From positions 1 through 36,139 of the forward strand of contig JAGXSU010000011.1 in the NCBI GenBank assembly GCA_018333785.1: 36,139 bases of DNA. Reading direction: 5' to 3'. The notes beneath the pieces were generated by a model that saw only the letters and a program-made list of their open reading frames with translations, ran no database searches and had not been told where the DNA came from. Below are positions 8,339 to 16,713 of this stretch, piece by piece. The first letter of the stretch is position 1; each line of letters begins with the position of its first letter. Made by a program: the position numbers and the translations under genes. The DNA comes from Methylomicrobium sp. Its GTDB lineage: Bacteria > Pseudomonadota > Gammaproteobacteria > Methylococcales > Methylomonadaceae.

Positions 8339-9030
8339 GGGTGGTGATTCTGAGTGGCTCGGGTAATGTTGGCAAGACCGTGGTGGCTGAGCACTTGCTG
8401 TCCCTAAGGCTAAACGGTGCGTTGCTCATCAGCTTTGGTGGTGCTCACGTGACGAGGAACTCGGGACAGTGGCGGCATCGCGACGAGGTTTCAGCGGTGT
8501 TTGCAGATTTACTGGAACACGAGCGCTGCATCGTGGATGTCGCGGGCGGTGCGACACCGAGCCTATTGGTCGGGATACACCGGTTTGCGTCAATCCACGA
8601 GTCTATTGACTGCTTTATGATCCCGGTTACGAGCAGCACCAAAGTCCAGATTGAAACCATTGCCTTGCTGGAGCGACTGGCCAATAGTGGGGTAGAAGCC
8701 AACAGCATTCGTATCCTATTTAATCGAGTGGAATCCAATGTCGCGGACGAATTTGGTGTTTTGATCGGGCATATCAATGCACACGGCGGAGCCGTTGCCC
8801 ATCACCAGTCGGCCCTTTTCGAAAACGAGCTGTTTGACATTTTGGCCGAGGAAAACCTGACGATCCAGCAAGTGTTGGACGATGAAACTGACTATAAAAC
8901 GCTTTTGCGCGAGCAAAGGGAAGCCGATGCTGCACTAAGAGAGGATTGGTCGAACCGCTATGCAATTAAGTGTTTGACCAAGCATGTGAAGCGCAATTTG
9001 GACGATTGCTACGCTGCACTTTTTTGTTAA
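8335..9030 (+). CDS. StbB-like P-loop ATPase, second copy
   Basis: This 231-residue protein is a divergent paralogue of the upstream gene: it starts MRVVILSGSGNVGKTVVAEH (P-loop residues 8-15), and shares the blocks CIVDVAGGA, DCFMIPVTSSTKVQIETI, SIRILFNRVE and a C-terminal DDETDYKTLLREQREADAALRE, which parallels ADKTDYQAQGLAAKEAGKEA in the first copy. It overlaps the first copy by four bases (ATGA) and is followed after six bases by the StbC-like gene. R388 has only one StbB, so two in tandem is unusual. They may form a heterodimer or have split roles; the sequence does not say which. Confidence 0.75.
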   Translation: MRVVILSGSGNVGKTVVAEHLLSLRLNGALLISFGGAHVTRNSGQWRHRDEVSAVFADLLEHERCIVDVAGGATPSLLVGIHRFASIHESIDCFMIPVTSSTKVQIETIALLERLANSGVEANSIRILFNRVESNVADEFGVLIGHINAHGGAVAHHQSALFENELFDILAEENLTIQQVLDDETDYKTLLREQREADAALREDWSNRYAIKCLTKHVKRNLDDCYAALFC

Positions 9031-9036
9031 ACGACG

Positions 9037-9525
9037 ATGAGCGAATCCAAACAATCGCGTCTCACACGGGATGCGCTGATCCTTGAGGCGATTAGCGAAA
9101 TTGGCGAACTGATAGAGCGGGTCAGCGAGTTGGAGGCCAAAACAGTTCCACTGGTTCATGAGTTGGAAGGCAAACTGGTCGCTTCGATTGCTCGGGTAGA
9201 CAACCATGCCCAGCAAAAACACGCCGAATTTTCCATTGTGGCCGACCGGGAAAAAAAAGTCTTCGAAGCCAATCTGAATGCGGCAGTGACCAAAACCGTC
9301 AATCGGATGGTCAACGAGGTAGAACGTGCGGACGGCTTGTCAGTGCGATCGCAAGTTTTAATCGCTTTGACAATCGCCATTACGGCATCGGCAATCAGTG
9401 TTTACGGATCGTATTGGCTGTTTGGTAGAGAACAGGCTGAGCAGGCCGCAATCGGAAGGGCCGTGATGGCGGTGTGGAATGAGTTGGACGAAAAAAGCAA
9501 GTCGAAGATTGAGCAAGCGTATTAG
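9037..9525 (+). CDS. StbC-like membrane-anchored protein
   Basis: The 162 residues form a long helical, charged N-terminal region (about 1-105, coiled-coil-like, e.g. ISEIGELIERVSELEAK), then one transmembrane segment, ALTIAITASAISVYGSYWLF at about 117-137, and a short tail. No enzymatic motif is present. It occupies the stbC position, closing the four-gene operon six bases after the second StbB. StbC function in IncW plasmids is not settled; a membrane anchor for the StbB ATPases is a reasonable guess from the topology. A short T-containing region follows before the rep gene. Confidence 0.6.
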   Translation: MSESKQSRLTRDALILEAISEIGELIERVSELEAKTVPLVHELEGKLVASIARVDNHAQQKHAEFSIVADREKKVFEANLNAAVTKTVNRMVNEVERADGLSVRSQVLIALTIAITASAISVYGSYWLFGREQAEQAAIGRAVMAVWNELDEKSKSKIEQAY

Positions 9526-9699
9526 TGCTGATGGCCTGTTTGAAACCCCATCAGCTTTTTGGGACGTACTCATGCGTGCAGTCGTAACTATCAGCGGAAC
9601 GCCAGCGAAAGGACACCCAAAAGTCGCGTCTTTTAACCCATGTATTTTAAAATTTCTCAATATTATAGGTGATCATGTGAAACCTATTTTCCAAAGATT

Positions 9700-10746
9700 A
9701 TGGCCCATAAAAAAGCAGAAAACGTTTTAGTTGTCCCTCAGCGGGAGGATTTCAATTCGCCACAAGTTAATTTTTTTCAGGATTTTTTGGTCAACTCTGC
9801 TCAGCAAAAAATTCCCTTATCCAACACAATATCCCTCTGGGATTTTTTGCCAAAATATTCGATATCACAAGTCGAACAAAACAAAATTCGCACGAAAGAA
9901 GGGCGTTTGCCCTTGTTACGCAGGAACGTAGCATTCCAGGGTTTTGAATACACTATCTTCATTTCTCCCGCCTTGCTTGCTGATGAAAACGGGCGTGATT
10001 ACTATCCCAGTGCTAACGAATCACTCGTCGAAGATGCACTACGTAAAATTGCGACCTTGCAGAATCAATGTTTTTTTAATCCCCTTGAATCTCATTGTGG
10101 CGTTATCTTTTCCTTGCATCAGTTACGAGTTGAACTTAAAAAACACGGCCATACGCGTTCTTATCAAGAAGTTATGAAATCGCTGCAAATCTTGGCCGGA
10201 TCTGGTATTGAAATACGGACCCAACATGGCAAAGGCGTATCGATAGAAAAATTCATGTCATTAACCGGCTTTTCGAGCGAGGCAAGACTAGGCAATCAAA
10301 ATTCAAATTGGGTGGCCTATTTTCACCCGTTAGTCTATAGAGCAATGAATGCCATTGATTATCGGCAATTCAATTACCAACAGATGATGAGCCTCAAAAC
10401 TCATCTAGCGCGATGGTTGTATAAACGATTGGCTCATTACTATACCAATGCATCCCTAACAACTCCAATCACGCTATCTCTGACAGGCATTCAAAATGAA
10501 AGCGGGATGTTAGTTAGAAGTCGAACGAACCATGCCGTCAGCGAACTCGAAGCCATTTTTCAAAATTTTCAGGAAGTCCATGTGTTTGCTTCGTTCGAGA
10601 GAATCAAACGTATTTGTGGCGCCAAAAACAGGATTATCGATATCGTTTATAGAGCTACACCTCACCCTAATTTCATCAAAACGGTTAAAGCCGCCAACAA
10701 ACGTCAGTCCGACACTAAAGGAAAAGCGTATTTATCACTTCAGTAG
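9700..10746 (+). CDS. repA: IncW-like plasmid replication initiator RepA
   Basis: The 348-residue protein resembles the RepA initiators of IncW and related broad-host-range replicons. Supporting blocks are LPLLRRNVAFQGFEYTIFIS, VIFSLHQLRVELKKHG, SLKTHLARWLYKRLAHYYTN and the C-terminal IIDIVYRATPHPNFIKTVKA then ANKR, which corresponds to the FV-x-EMKAANKR ending of that family. These proteins bind iterons through winged-helix domains to open the origin. The stop at 10746 runs directly into an array of eight iterons, the same rep-then-oriV order as R388. No strong ribosome-binding site precedes ATG 9700, so expression may be weak, as is usual for initiators. Family placement is good, exact incompatibility group uncertain. 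Confidence 0.75.
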   Translation: MAHKKAENVLVVPQREDFNSPQVNFFQDFLVNSAQQKIPLSNTISLWDFLPKYSISQVEQNKIRTKEGRLPLLRRNVAFQGFEYTIFISPALLADENGRDYYPSANESLVEDALRKIATLQNQCFFNPLESHCGVIFSLHQLRVELKKHGHTRSYQEVMKSLQILAGSGIEIRTQHGKGVSIEKFMSLTGFSSEARLGNQNSNWVAYFHPLVYRAMNAIDYRQFNYQQMMSLKTHLARWLYKRLAHYYTNASLTTPITLSLTGIQNESGMLVRSRTNHAVSELEAIFQNFQEVHVFASFERIKRICGAKNRIIDIVYRATPHPNFIKTVKAANKRQSDTKGKAYLSLQ

Positions 10747-11016
10747 GTTTAACCGGCAACAGCAGTAGGTATAACTTGCAACTGGCAGTAGGTTTAATCG
10801 GCATCTGAAGAAAACGTGGCAAATCGATTGAGCTATCCACAGCCACAACGGTAGGTTTGACTGGTAACTGAAAAAAATCCTGTCGATTTGATCAACAGGT
10901 CGTTAAAAAAGAGGTAGGTTTAACTGGCAGGTCTCAAAAAATAAGGTAGGTTTAGCTGGCATCAGAAGTGCTCTGGTAGGTTTAACCGGCAACTTCCGGT
11001 AGGATTGACTGGCAAC
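10743..11016 (+). repeat. oriV: oriV iterons: eight 18-bp direct repeats
   Basis: Copies with consensus GTAGGTTTAACTGGCAAC start at 10743, 10765, 10788, 10851, 10914, 10946, 10976 and 10999. Variation is confined to a few positions (TTTAAC/TATAAC/TTTGAC, GGCAAC/TGCAAC/GGCATC). Start-to-start distances are 22, 23, 63, 63, 32, 30 and 23, close to whole multiples of a helical turn. A near-consensus DnaA box CTATCCACA sits at 10833-10841. The first iteron overlaps the final codons of repA. Confidence 0.9.
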
Positions 11017-11035
11017 TAACGACATAACCGATTGT

Positions 11036-11100
11036 AATATGGCTATTTTTTTTCTCCTTCTTTTATCCTTTCTTAATATTCTTTTTATCCCTTGATTTGC
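11036..11100. other. AT-rich stretch beside the iterons
   Basis: A T-rich tract with repeated CTTTT/TTTATCC strings follows the last iteron. By analogy with other iteron origins it could be the DNA-unwinding element. There is no functional evidence in the sequence beyond base composition and position. Confidence 0.4.
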
Positions 11101-11202
11101 TGTGCCGGGTAGTCGACTTACCCCATTCTATTTTATTGGGTATAGGTACTTGATTTCAAATAACGCATGAAACCAGACTGTTTGTCCGGCTTCATCTAGG
11201 GC

Positions 11203-11481
11203 AACAATCAGGATATCGATCATTTCGTGCAATCGCACGGCGTCAAAACTCCGGAAGCATTTTGAAAAGTGATCATTCGCGGCATCGGGCCGGGTGAACG
11301 CGCGATCGCCTGGATCGTACCGAACCGCCAAGAAGCCAAACGCGGCCATCTGGACCGGTATTTAGTGACGGTTGCTGAGATAGAGCGGGTGACCGGGGAG
11401 AAAATACCGGTTGCGGACTATGCAAAGCATGAAAAGCCGGCCCGATCTTGGCTGATCCCGAGAGGATGCGATAAAGGATAA
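11203..11481 (+). pseudogene. DNA/RNA non-specific endonuclease, 3' remnant
   Basis: The segment encodes the C-terminal part of a DNA/RNA non-specific (NucA-type) endonuclease: QSHGVKTPEAF, a stop, KVIIRGIGPGERAIAWIVPN, then QEAKRGHLDRYLVTVAEIER, and the end SWLIPRGCDKG. The TGA at 11263-11265 lies where the family has tryptophan (AFWKV), a one-base TGG-to-TGA change. The N-terminal half with the DRGH catalytic motif is absent. Related nuclease genes (nuc) occur on IncW plasmids, so this is probably a decayed backbone gene rather than a random insertion. Confidence 0.75.
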
Positions 11482-11487
11482 TTATAA

Positions 11488-11549
11488 ATTACACTTATTA
11501 TGATAATTACCATAATTACACTTTTAAAAGTGTAATAGTATGCTATACT
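11488..11549 (+). promoter_or_regulatory. kfrA promoter with palindromic operator
   Basis: A perfect 22-bp palindrome (11515-11536; half-site ATTACACTTTT) lies just before an extended -10, TGCTATACT (TATACT at 11544-11549), so it covers the -35 position. A further half-site ATTACACTT is at 11488-11496. A ribosome-binding GAGG precedes the kfrA ATG at 11582. KfrA proteins repress their own promoters by binding such operators, so autoregulation is likely. Confidence 0.75.
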
Positions 11550-11581
11550 GTATTTAACTTATTACTTATGAGGATCAAATC

Positions 11582-12526
11582 ATGTCTACGCCACGCTTAA
11601 CCGAGGAAGAAGTACACGCCGCTTGCGCCGATATCGCCGGCCAGGGCGAGCGCCCGACCGCTTTGACTTTGCTCGCTAAGTTAGGCCGGGGTAGTTTGAC
11701 CACAATCACCAAGTACCTCAACAGCTGGAATGCATCCGAAGAAGCCCATAGCTTGAAGGCTGATGCCCTGCCTACTGTGGTTAAACTACCGGAAGAACTG
11801 TCTAAAGAGGGTGAGGACCTGGTAAAAAAGATGTGGCATGTCGCTAAAGTCTTGACTGATGCAGAACTTGAGATACAACGCGAGGCGCTGAAACAAGCGG
11901 AAATTACTAACCAGGCGAAGGTCGAAGAGGCCTTCAAGTTTTCCGAAGCACAAGCTATGAAAATTGAGCGTTTGGAAGACCTCATTTCAGAATTGAAAAC
12001 CCGCTTGACCGAAGAACAAAGCGATCATGCCGGAACGGTTGTCCTGTTAAACGAGGCTGAAAAAGCCAATGTCGGTCTACACAAAGATAATGACCGGTTG
12101 GGTTATGAGCTTGCCGGACTGAAAAACCAGGTTGCAGGCATTGAAGAGACTAACAAAGAAGCCATTCAGGAAAGACAAGCGCTGCAAAAAACTCATGAGA
12201 TGGTGATTAAACAAAAAGATCAGGAAATACGGGCCTTGGATGTGCAGGTTCACACGGTTCAATCGACTTTGGATGCCGCCGTCTCATTACAGAATGAATT
12301 AAAGACAGAGCTTAAAGACAAGGGTGTTGAATTATCCAAATGTCTGTCAGAGCTTGAAAAGATGACGATACGCCATGATGCTTTGATTATTGATTTGTCG
12401 ACCACCAAGACTGAAATGAAAATCGCCGTCAAAGTCGCCTCGGATGCGGAGAGGAAAGTATCGAACCTGGAGGGTCAGCTTGAGGTTTACAAAAAGCTGG
12501 ATAAAGGCAAAGTGAAGTCCGAGTAA
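11582..12526 (+). CDS. kfrA: KfrA-like DNA-binding coiled-coil protein
   Basis: The 314-residue product has the KfrA architecture. Residues ~6-60 form the N-terminal DNA-binding domain (LTEEEVHAACADIAGQGERP, then LTLLAKLGRGSLTTITKYLN with its helix-turn-helix), and residues ~110-310 are an almost unbroken, heavily charged alpha-helix with heptad-like spacing. In IncP and IncW plasmids KfrA binds its own operator as a repressor and uses the long coiled coil to build a nucleoid-like structure that supports stable inheritance. The start codon follows a good GAGG at proper distance. It lies between the two replication modules and may serve either. Confidence 0.85.
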   Translation: MSTPRLTEEEVHAACADIAGQGERPTALTLLAKLGRGSLTTITKYLNSWNASEEAHSLKADALPTVVKLPEELSKEGEDLVKKMWHVAKVLTDAELEIQREALKQAEITNQAKVEEAFKFSEAQAMKIERLEDLISELKTRLTEEQSDHAGTVVLLNEAEKANVGLHKDNDRLGYELAGLKNQVAGIEETNKEAIQERQALQKTHEMVIKQKDQEIRALDVQVHTVQSTLDAAVSLQNELKTELKDKGVELSKCLSELEKMTIRHDALIIDLSTTKTEMKIAVKVASDAERKVSNLEGQLEVYKKLDKGKVKSE

Positions 12527-12693
12527 AGCCGTTGAGGATCCCCTGTAATAAATCTCACATTGGTTGGATAAATCTGATCCCACAGCAATCATCATTTATT
12601 CTGTTCGAAGTCGTATACCTTTAAGTTATCCAAATTAAGCTTTTTGTTATCTTGTGTAGCTGGCTTTTTTAATTAACTTTACTTCCCAAAGAT

Positions 12694-12717
12694 AACAACA
12701 ACAGGCTTGTTGTTGTT
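12694..12717. repeat. Hairpin in the kfrA-rep2 interval
   Basis: Arms AACAACAACA (12694-12703) and TGTTGTTGTT (12708-12717) are perfectly complementary around a four-base loop, followed by TTAG. It sits ~170 bases after kfrA in a very AT-rich tract. It could terminate transcription or be part of the second origin. Confidence 0.5.
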
Positions 12718-12796
12718 TAGTATGTTTAATTAACAACATATTTAAATATATTTAGCTTCCTGTAAGCCTTGTGCTTCAAGGTTTACAGTGGATTAT

Positions 12797-13015
12797 GGTG
12801 AGGGTTTAGGGGATGAAAGGTGAGGGTTTAGGGGATAAATTAACCTTGAAAGGTGAGCCTTTAGGGGATGAAAGGTGAGGGTTTAGGGGATAAGCAAAAA
12901 TCCGTTTATAGATATTTATAACTAACTGATATTATTGGTATAAAACATATTTCACCGGATTATCAAGCTTTCAAAGGTGAGGGTTTAGGGGATGAAAGGT
13001 GAGGGTTTAGGGGAT
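12797..13015 (+). repeat. oriV2: Second origin: six 18-bp iterons in three pairs
   Basis: The repeat GGTGAGGGTTTAGGGGAT starts at 12797, 12819, 12852, 12874, 12976 and 12998. Five copies are identical and the one at 12852 has GCC for GGG. Each pair is spaced exactly 22 bases start to start, about two helical turns. A truncated copy (GGTGAGTTTA) is at 13035-13044 and an inverted half-copy lies in the rep promoter. This array has no similarity to the iterons at 10743-11016, so it belongs to a separate replicon. Confidence 0.9.
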
Positions 13016-13051
13016 GAAAGTAAAGGCGATAAAAGGTGAGTTTAAATCTAA

Positions 13052-13079
13052 TTGACAAAACATCACCTTTCAATATAAT
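13052..13079 (+). promoter_or_regulatory. Consensus promoter of the second rep gene
   Basis: A perfect TTGACA (13052-13057) and perfect TATAAT (13074-13079) are separated by 16 bases. The spacer holds CATCACCTTT, the reverse complement of an iteron half-site, as expected for autorepression by a Rep_3 initiator dimer. Only eight bases separate the -10 from the annotated ATG at 13088. Confidence 0.8.
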
Positions 13080-13087
13080 CGGTCTTC

Positions 13088-14401
13088 ATGACCCCAAAAA
13101 AGGCGCTTAAAAATACGCAGCCACCGAGCGAGCGAGTTAAGAAGCATGTGGCCGCTATCCACACGAGTGGGATTCTCTCTTTGCTCGAAAGGAAGATGGT
13201 CAACGTGCTGCTTTTGAACGCTTATGACGCGCTATTGACGCGACGGACGCACACGCTCCCGATAAGGCATTTGTGCGCAATGCTCGGCTGGGACGAGAGC
13301 AACAACATCGAGCGACTTCAAGACGTGCTGCGCAAACTTGCTTCGACCCCCGTTGAATTTAACATGATGGAAGACGGGAAAGAAGTCTGGCGGGTCATGT
13401 CCATGCTGTCTTATGGCGAGATCAAGGACGGAACCTGCACCTATCGTTACGATGAATATCTTGCCGAACGGTTTTACGACCCTGAAATATATGCGACGAT
13501 CAATATTGGCATTCAGCGGCGCTTCGAGGGAAGCTATGCGCTGACGCTTTATGAAAATTGTCTGCGTTACAAGGTTGTTGGCTCAACCGGATGGTGGGAG
13601 CTTAACCGGTTCAAAAAAATTGTCGGCGCCACGGCATCGATGTATGACGAGTTCAAGTACCTCAAGCGCGATGTCATTATTAAGCCGGTTGAAGAGATCA
13701 ATCGCATTTCCGATATACAGCTGCTTCCAGAGTTTCAAAAACAAGGCCGCAAGGTAACCGCCGTCCGTTTCCTGATTACCGAAAATCCGCAACAAACGCT
13801 ATTGAAGCCAGTGATTCAGGATGATCATGAGGCCATTCGGGAAACCAAAATATTTAAACGCCTTTTAGAGCATGGTATAGGGGAGCGATTGGCCATACTA
13901 TGGGTTCTACAGGACGAAGATCGGGCCCAAAAGGTTGTCGAATACGTCGAGGCGAGGGCTCGTAAAAAACAGGTTAAAGGCTCGACCGCTGGCTATATCC
14001 GCAAGCTTTACGAGAGCGATGCCGTGGTCGGCAAAACGCCCTTTGAAACGAAGAAAGAGCAGGAAAACCAGGAAAAAATCGAGGAAGAACAACGTAAGGC
14101 GTTAGAAAAGCGGCGTACCGAACTCGAAGCGGAGTATCTACGGGGACGCACCAACGAAGCGGTTAACTCCCTGTCGTTTGATGACATACGCACGTGGGCA
14201 CAACGCTATGCTGAAGAGACAGGGACCGAGAAAGCGAAGTCCTACAATGCCGAAACGGCGGAGTTTCTAGATAGATTGGAGCGACTGCAGTTTTTAGCCT
14301 GGTTGCGAAAGCAGCTTACACCGAAAATAAAACCAGCTGAATTCAAGGCTTGGCTGAAGGAGAAGGAGCATGACGCGAAAAAGGCGGGGGGATTCCGTTG
14401 A
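13088..14401 (+). CDS. Rep_3-family replication initiator (RepB-like)
   Basis: This 437-residue protein is an initiator of the Rep_3 (RepB/RepE/Pi) superfamily, which binds iterons through two winged-helix domains and also represses its own promoter. The first ~215 residues match: VKKHVAAIHTSG, LSLLERKMVNVLLLNAYD, YALTLYENCLRYKVVGSTGW and FKKIVGA. The C-terminal half (about 310-437) is a charged, coiled-coil-like extension that is longer than in minimal members. The upstream iterons, inverted half-site and consensus promoter support the call. ATG 13088 would give a nearly leaderless mRNA; GTG 13148, preceded by AAGAAG, is a possible alternative start that keeps both DNA-binding domains. Confidence 0.85.
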   Translation: MTPKKALKNTQPPSERVKKHVAAIHTSGILSLLERKMVNVLLLNAYDALLTRRTHTLPIRHLCAMLGWDESNNIERLQDVLRKLASTPVEFNMMEDGKEVWRVMSMLSYGEIKDGTCTYRYDEYLAERFYDPEIYATINIGIQRRFEGSYALTLYENCLRYKVVGSTGWWELNRFKKIVGATASMYDEFKYLKRDVIIKPVEEINRISDIQLLPEFQKQGRKVTAVRFLITENPQQTLLKPVIQDDHEAIRETKIFKRLLEHGIGERLAILWVLQDEDRAQKVVEYVEARARKKQVKGSTAGYIRKLYESDAVVGKTPFETKKEQENQEKIEEEQRKALEKRRTELEAEYLRGRTNEAVNSLSFDDIRTWAQRYAEETGTEKAKSYNAETAEFLDRLERLQFLAWLRKQLTPKIKPAEFKAWLKEKEHDAKKAGGFR

Positions 14402-14544
14402 GTTACCACTTCATAACGTTTGCCATTCTGCTGGTTGCCCTGGCGTTTTACATGCTGGGTTACTCGGTTTTAGGCGGAGTAGGGTTAGTTGTTGGCGGTA
14501 TCTTTGAGCTTTGGTTTTGGGTGCGGCTTATTTGGGATAATTAA
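14398..14544 (+). CDS. Small membrane protein, 48 aa, TTG start
   Basis: A 48-codon frame begins with TTG that overlaps the rep stop (TTGA) and encodes two hydrophobic segments: FITFAILLVALAFYMLGYSV and LGGVGLVVGGIFELWFWVRL. No ATG is available at this end of the frame. Translational coupling to rep would explain the weak start. Small proteins of this type after plasmid rep genes are, as far as I recall, common but uncharacterised. The function is unknown. Confidence 0.55.
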   Translation: MSYHFITFAILLVALAFYMLGYSVLGGVGLVVGGIFELWFWVRLIWDN

Positions 14545-14725
14545 AATTTAACCCATACAGGTTCTTGGATTTAAGTTGCTGCAACCGACCCCAAGCCGCC
14601 GTTGATCAACTCCAATAACGAACGACCGTTATCGATACCTTCCCGAACATTCGAAGTGCCTTAACTATTACTTAAATCTTGATCATTTACACTGTTGGCC
14701 AGATGAACATACTTTAAAGGTCAAC

Positions 14726-15391
14726 ATGCGTTTGATATTAGCGGAAGACGATCCGATGATCGGCCAGTCGATCCGGGATGGATTGCAGTTGGATGGCTTC
14801 GTGGTGGATTGGGTAAAAGACGGGGAACAAGCCAAACAAGCCCTATCACATGCGGCGAGCGAGTACGCTTTATTGTTGCTCGACTTAGGGCTTCCGCGCC
14901 TATCCGGCCAGGAGCTGCTGGTCGAACTTCGTAAATCAGGCAACGCCATCCCGGTGTTAATCCTAACGGCACGCGATGGGCTTAGTGATCGAGTCCTCGG
15001 TCTCAATAGCGGTGCGGACGATTACCTGGTTAAACCTTTTGCCTTGGAAGAACTCGTTGCCCGTATTCATGCGCTGGTACGCAGAAGTGCTGGACGCGGC
15101 ACTTCAGAGATTGAATACGGCGCCTTACGCATTAATCCGCTGCGTCACGAGGCCTGGTTGCGCGAAACCTTAGTAGACTTATCCGCTCGCGAGTTCGCAT
15201 TGCTGCATGCTTTGATGGAACAGCCGGGCGCTGTCCTGTCCCGTCCGCAATTGGAAGAGCGCCTCTATGGATGGGGCCAGGAAGTGGCGAGTAATGCGGT
15301 CGATGTCCACCTGCACAATCTGCGCCGCAAACTCGGTGTTGATATTATTTTTAATGTCCGTGGCGTCGGTTTTAAAGTGGTGAAGCCATGA
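14726..15391 (+). CDS. OmpR-family response regulator (metal-type)
   Basis: This 221-residue regulator has a receiver domain (acidic pair D8/D9, phospho-acceptor D53 in LLLDLGLP, T81, K103 in LVKPF) and a C-terminal OmpR-type winged helix (LSAREFALLHALMEQPGAVL, then NAVDVHLHNLRRKLG). It resembles QseB/PmrA/CzcR-type regulators. It starts a five-gene operon and overlaps its kinase by four bases (ATGA). By context it should activate the downstream RND efflux genes when metal is sensed in the periplasm. The signal itself cannot be read from the sequence. Confidence 0.9.
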   Translation: MRLILAEDDPMIGQSIRDGLQLDGFVVDWVKDGEQAKQALSHAASEYALLLLDLGLPRLSGQELLVELRKSGNAIPVLILTARDGLSDRVLGLNSGADDYLVKPFALEELVARIHALVRRSAGRGTSEIEYGALRINPLRHEAWLRETLVDLSAREFALLHALMEQPGAVLSRPQLEERLYGWGQEVASNAVDVHLHNLRRKLGVDIIFNVRGVGFKVVKP

Positions 15392-16713
15392 ACACCTCTA
15401 TTCGCAAACGGCTAACTTATTGGTTAATGCTCGTCCTACTGGTTGCCGGTATCGCGTTTGCCGTGCCGACTTGGCTGAACGTTCACGAAGAAATTGACGA
15501 ACTATTCGACAAGGTGTTGCGTGAAGCAGCTTATTCCTTGTCCCATTCAAGCAGCTTGCAAGATGTTAAGCCCAACACAAATAGCTCTGGTTTAAACAGC
15601 GATGGGATTGATTTAGTCAGTCAGATCCGTGGCCCGAATGGTCGAATTCTGTTTCGATCCCATTCGTTTTCATCATTACCGCAAGGCGGAAATCTGGGAT
15701 ACGACACGGTTAACTGGCAGAACCAAGATTGGCGAGTATTTAATTTAAAAACCGATAGTGGATTTGTCCAGGTCGCTCAAACGACGCAAGAACGCCGTGA
15801 AACCGCCAACGAAGTTGCCTTGCATGTATTGACGCCGTTACTGATTTTACTGCCGGGATTAGCTTTATGGGTTGGCTGGGCGATTGGTCGCGGTTTAGCG
15901 CCATTGGCTCATGTGGCTGAAGCTGTGGCGTGTCGCAATCCTCATTCATTAGATCCGATCCCGAATAAGGGCTTACCGGAAGAAGTTGGCATCCTAGTTA
16001 GCGCAATAAACACGCTGCTGAGTCAATTGGATCAGGCACTGGCGGCGCAGCGCCAGTTTACTGCTGATGCGGCGCACGAACTGCGTAGTCCACTCACTGC
16101 ACTGTCCTTGCAAGCACAACTGGCCGAGCGTGCCACTGAACCCGTTCAGCGTGATCTAACTATGCAAACTTTACGACAAGGTATAGCCCGTGCCAGTCAT
16201 CTGGTTCAGCAATTGCTGATCTTGGCTCGGCTCGATCCGGAGGCTGGCGATTATCCGCTCACGCCGCTATTTTTGGATGATTTGGCGCGGAACGTGGTAG
16301 CCGATTTTGCCCCACAAGCCGCCCATAGCCACATCGATCTCGGCCTGTCGCACGCGGATCATGTCAGGGTTGCCGGCACCGAAGAGGCGCTGCGCATTCT
16401 CCTCGGCAATCTGCTCGATAACGCCATCCGCTATTCACCAGCAGATGCACGGATTGACGTCAGTGTCACCGGCGAAGCCACTGCGATTCGTCTGGAAGTC
16501 AACGACACCGGGCCAGGCATTGCCTTGGATGAGCGGGCTCGCGTGTTCGACCGATTCTACCGCGTATTGAATAGCGCCGAATCAGGCAGTGGTCTTGGCT
16601 TATCCATTGTGCGGCGAATAGCCGAGCAGCATCAGGCTGATATTAGGCTGGCCGATGGGGATGGCGGCATTGGCCTCAAGGTGATTGTGACGTTCCCGGA
16701 GGCGAGCGCATGA
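15388..16713 (+). CDS. Sensor histidine kinase of the efflux operon
   Basis: The 441-residue inner-membrane kinase has a transmembrane helix at about 10-30, a periplasmic sensor loop of about 110 residues, a second helix at about 148-168, a short HAMP-like linker, the H-box FTADAAHELRSPLTAL with phospho-acceptor H230, the N-box (NLLDNAIRYSP, N345), G1 DTGPG at 373-377 and G2 GSGLGLS at 400-406. It resembles QseC/PmrB-type kinases. The periplasmic loop is not rich in cysteine or histidine, so metal recognition, if any, is not obvious. It overlaps both neighbours with ATGA, showing tight coupling. Confidence 0.9.
   Translation: MNTSIRKRLTYWLMLVLLVAGIAFAVPTWLNVHEEIDELFDKVLREAAYSLSHSSSLQDVKPNTNSSGLNSDGIDLVSQIRGPNGRILFRSHSFSSLPQGGNLGYDTVNWQNQDWRVFNLKTDSGFVQVAQTTQERRETANEVALHVLTPLLILLPGLALWVGWAIGRGLAPLAHVAEAVACRNPHSLDPIPNKGLPEEVGILVSAINTLLSQLDQALAAQRQFTADAAHELRSPLTALSLQAQLAERATEPVQRDLTMQTLRQGIARASHLVQQLLILARLDPEAGDYPLTPLFLDDLARNVVADFAPQAAHSHIDLGLSHADHVRVAGTEEALRILLGNLLDNAIRYSPADARIDVSVTGEATAIRLEVNDTGPGIALDERARVFDRFYRVLNSAESGSGLGLSIVRRIAEQHQADIRLADGDGGIGLKVIVTFPEASA

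Noticed and set aside
12797-13015. CRISPR array
   Set aside because: Repeats are 18 bp with 4-bp gaps within pairs, no spacer-like unique segments of constant size, and they sit before a Rep_3 gene, so they are iterons.
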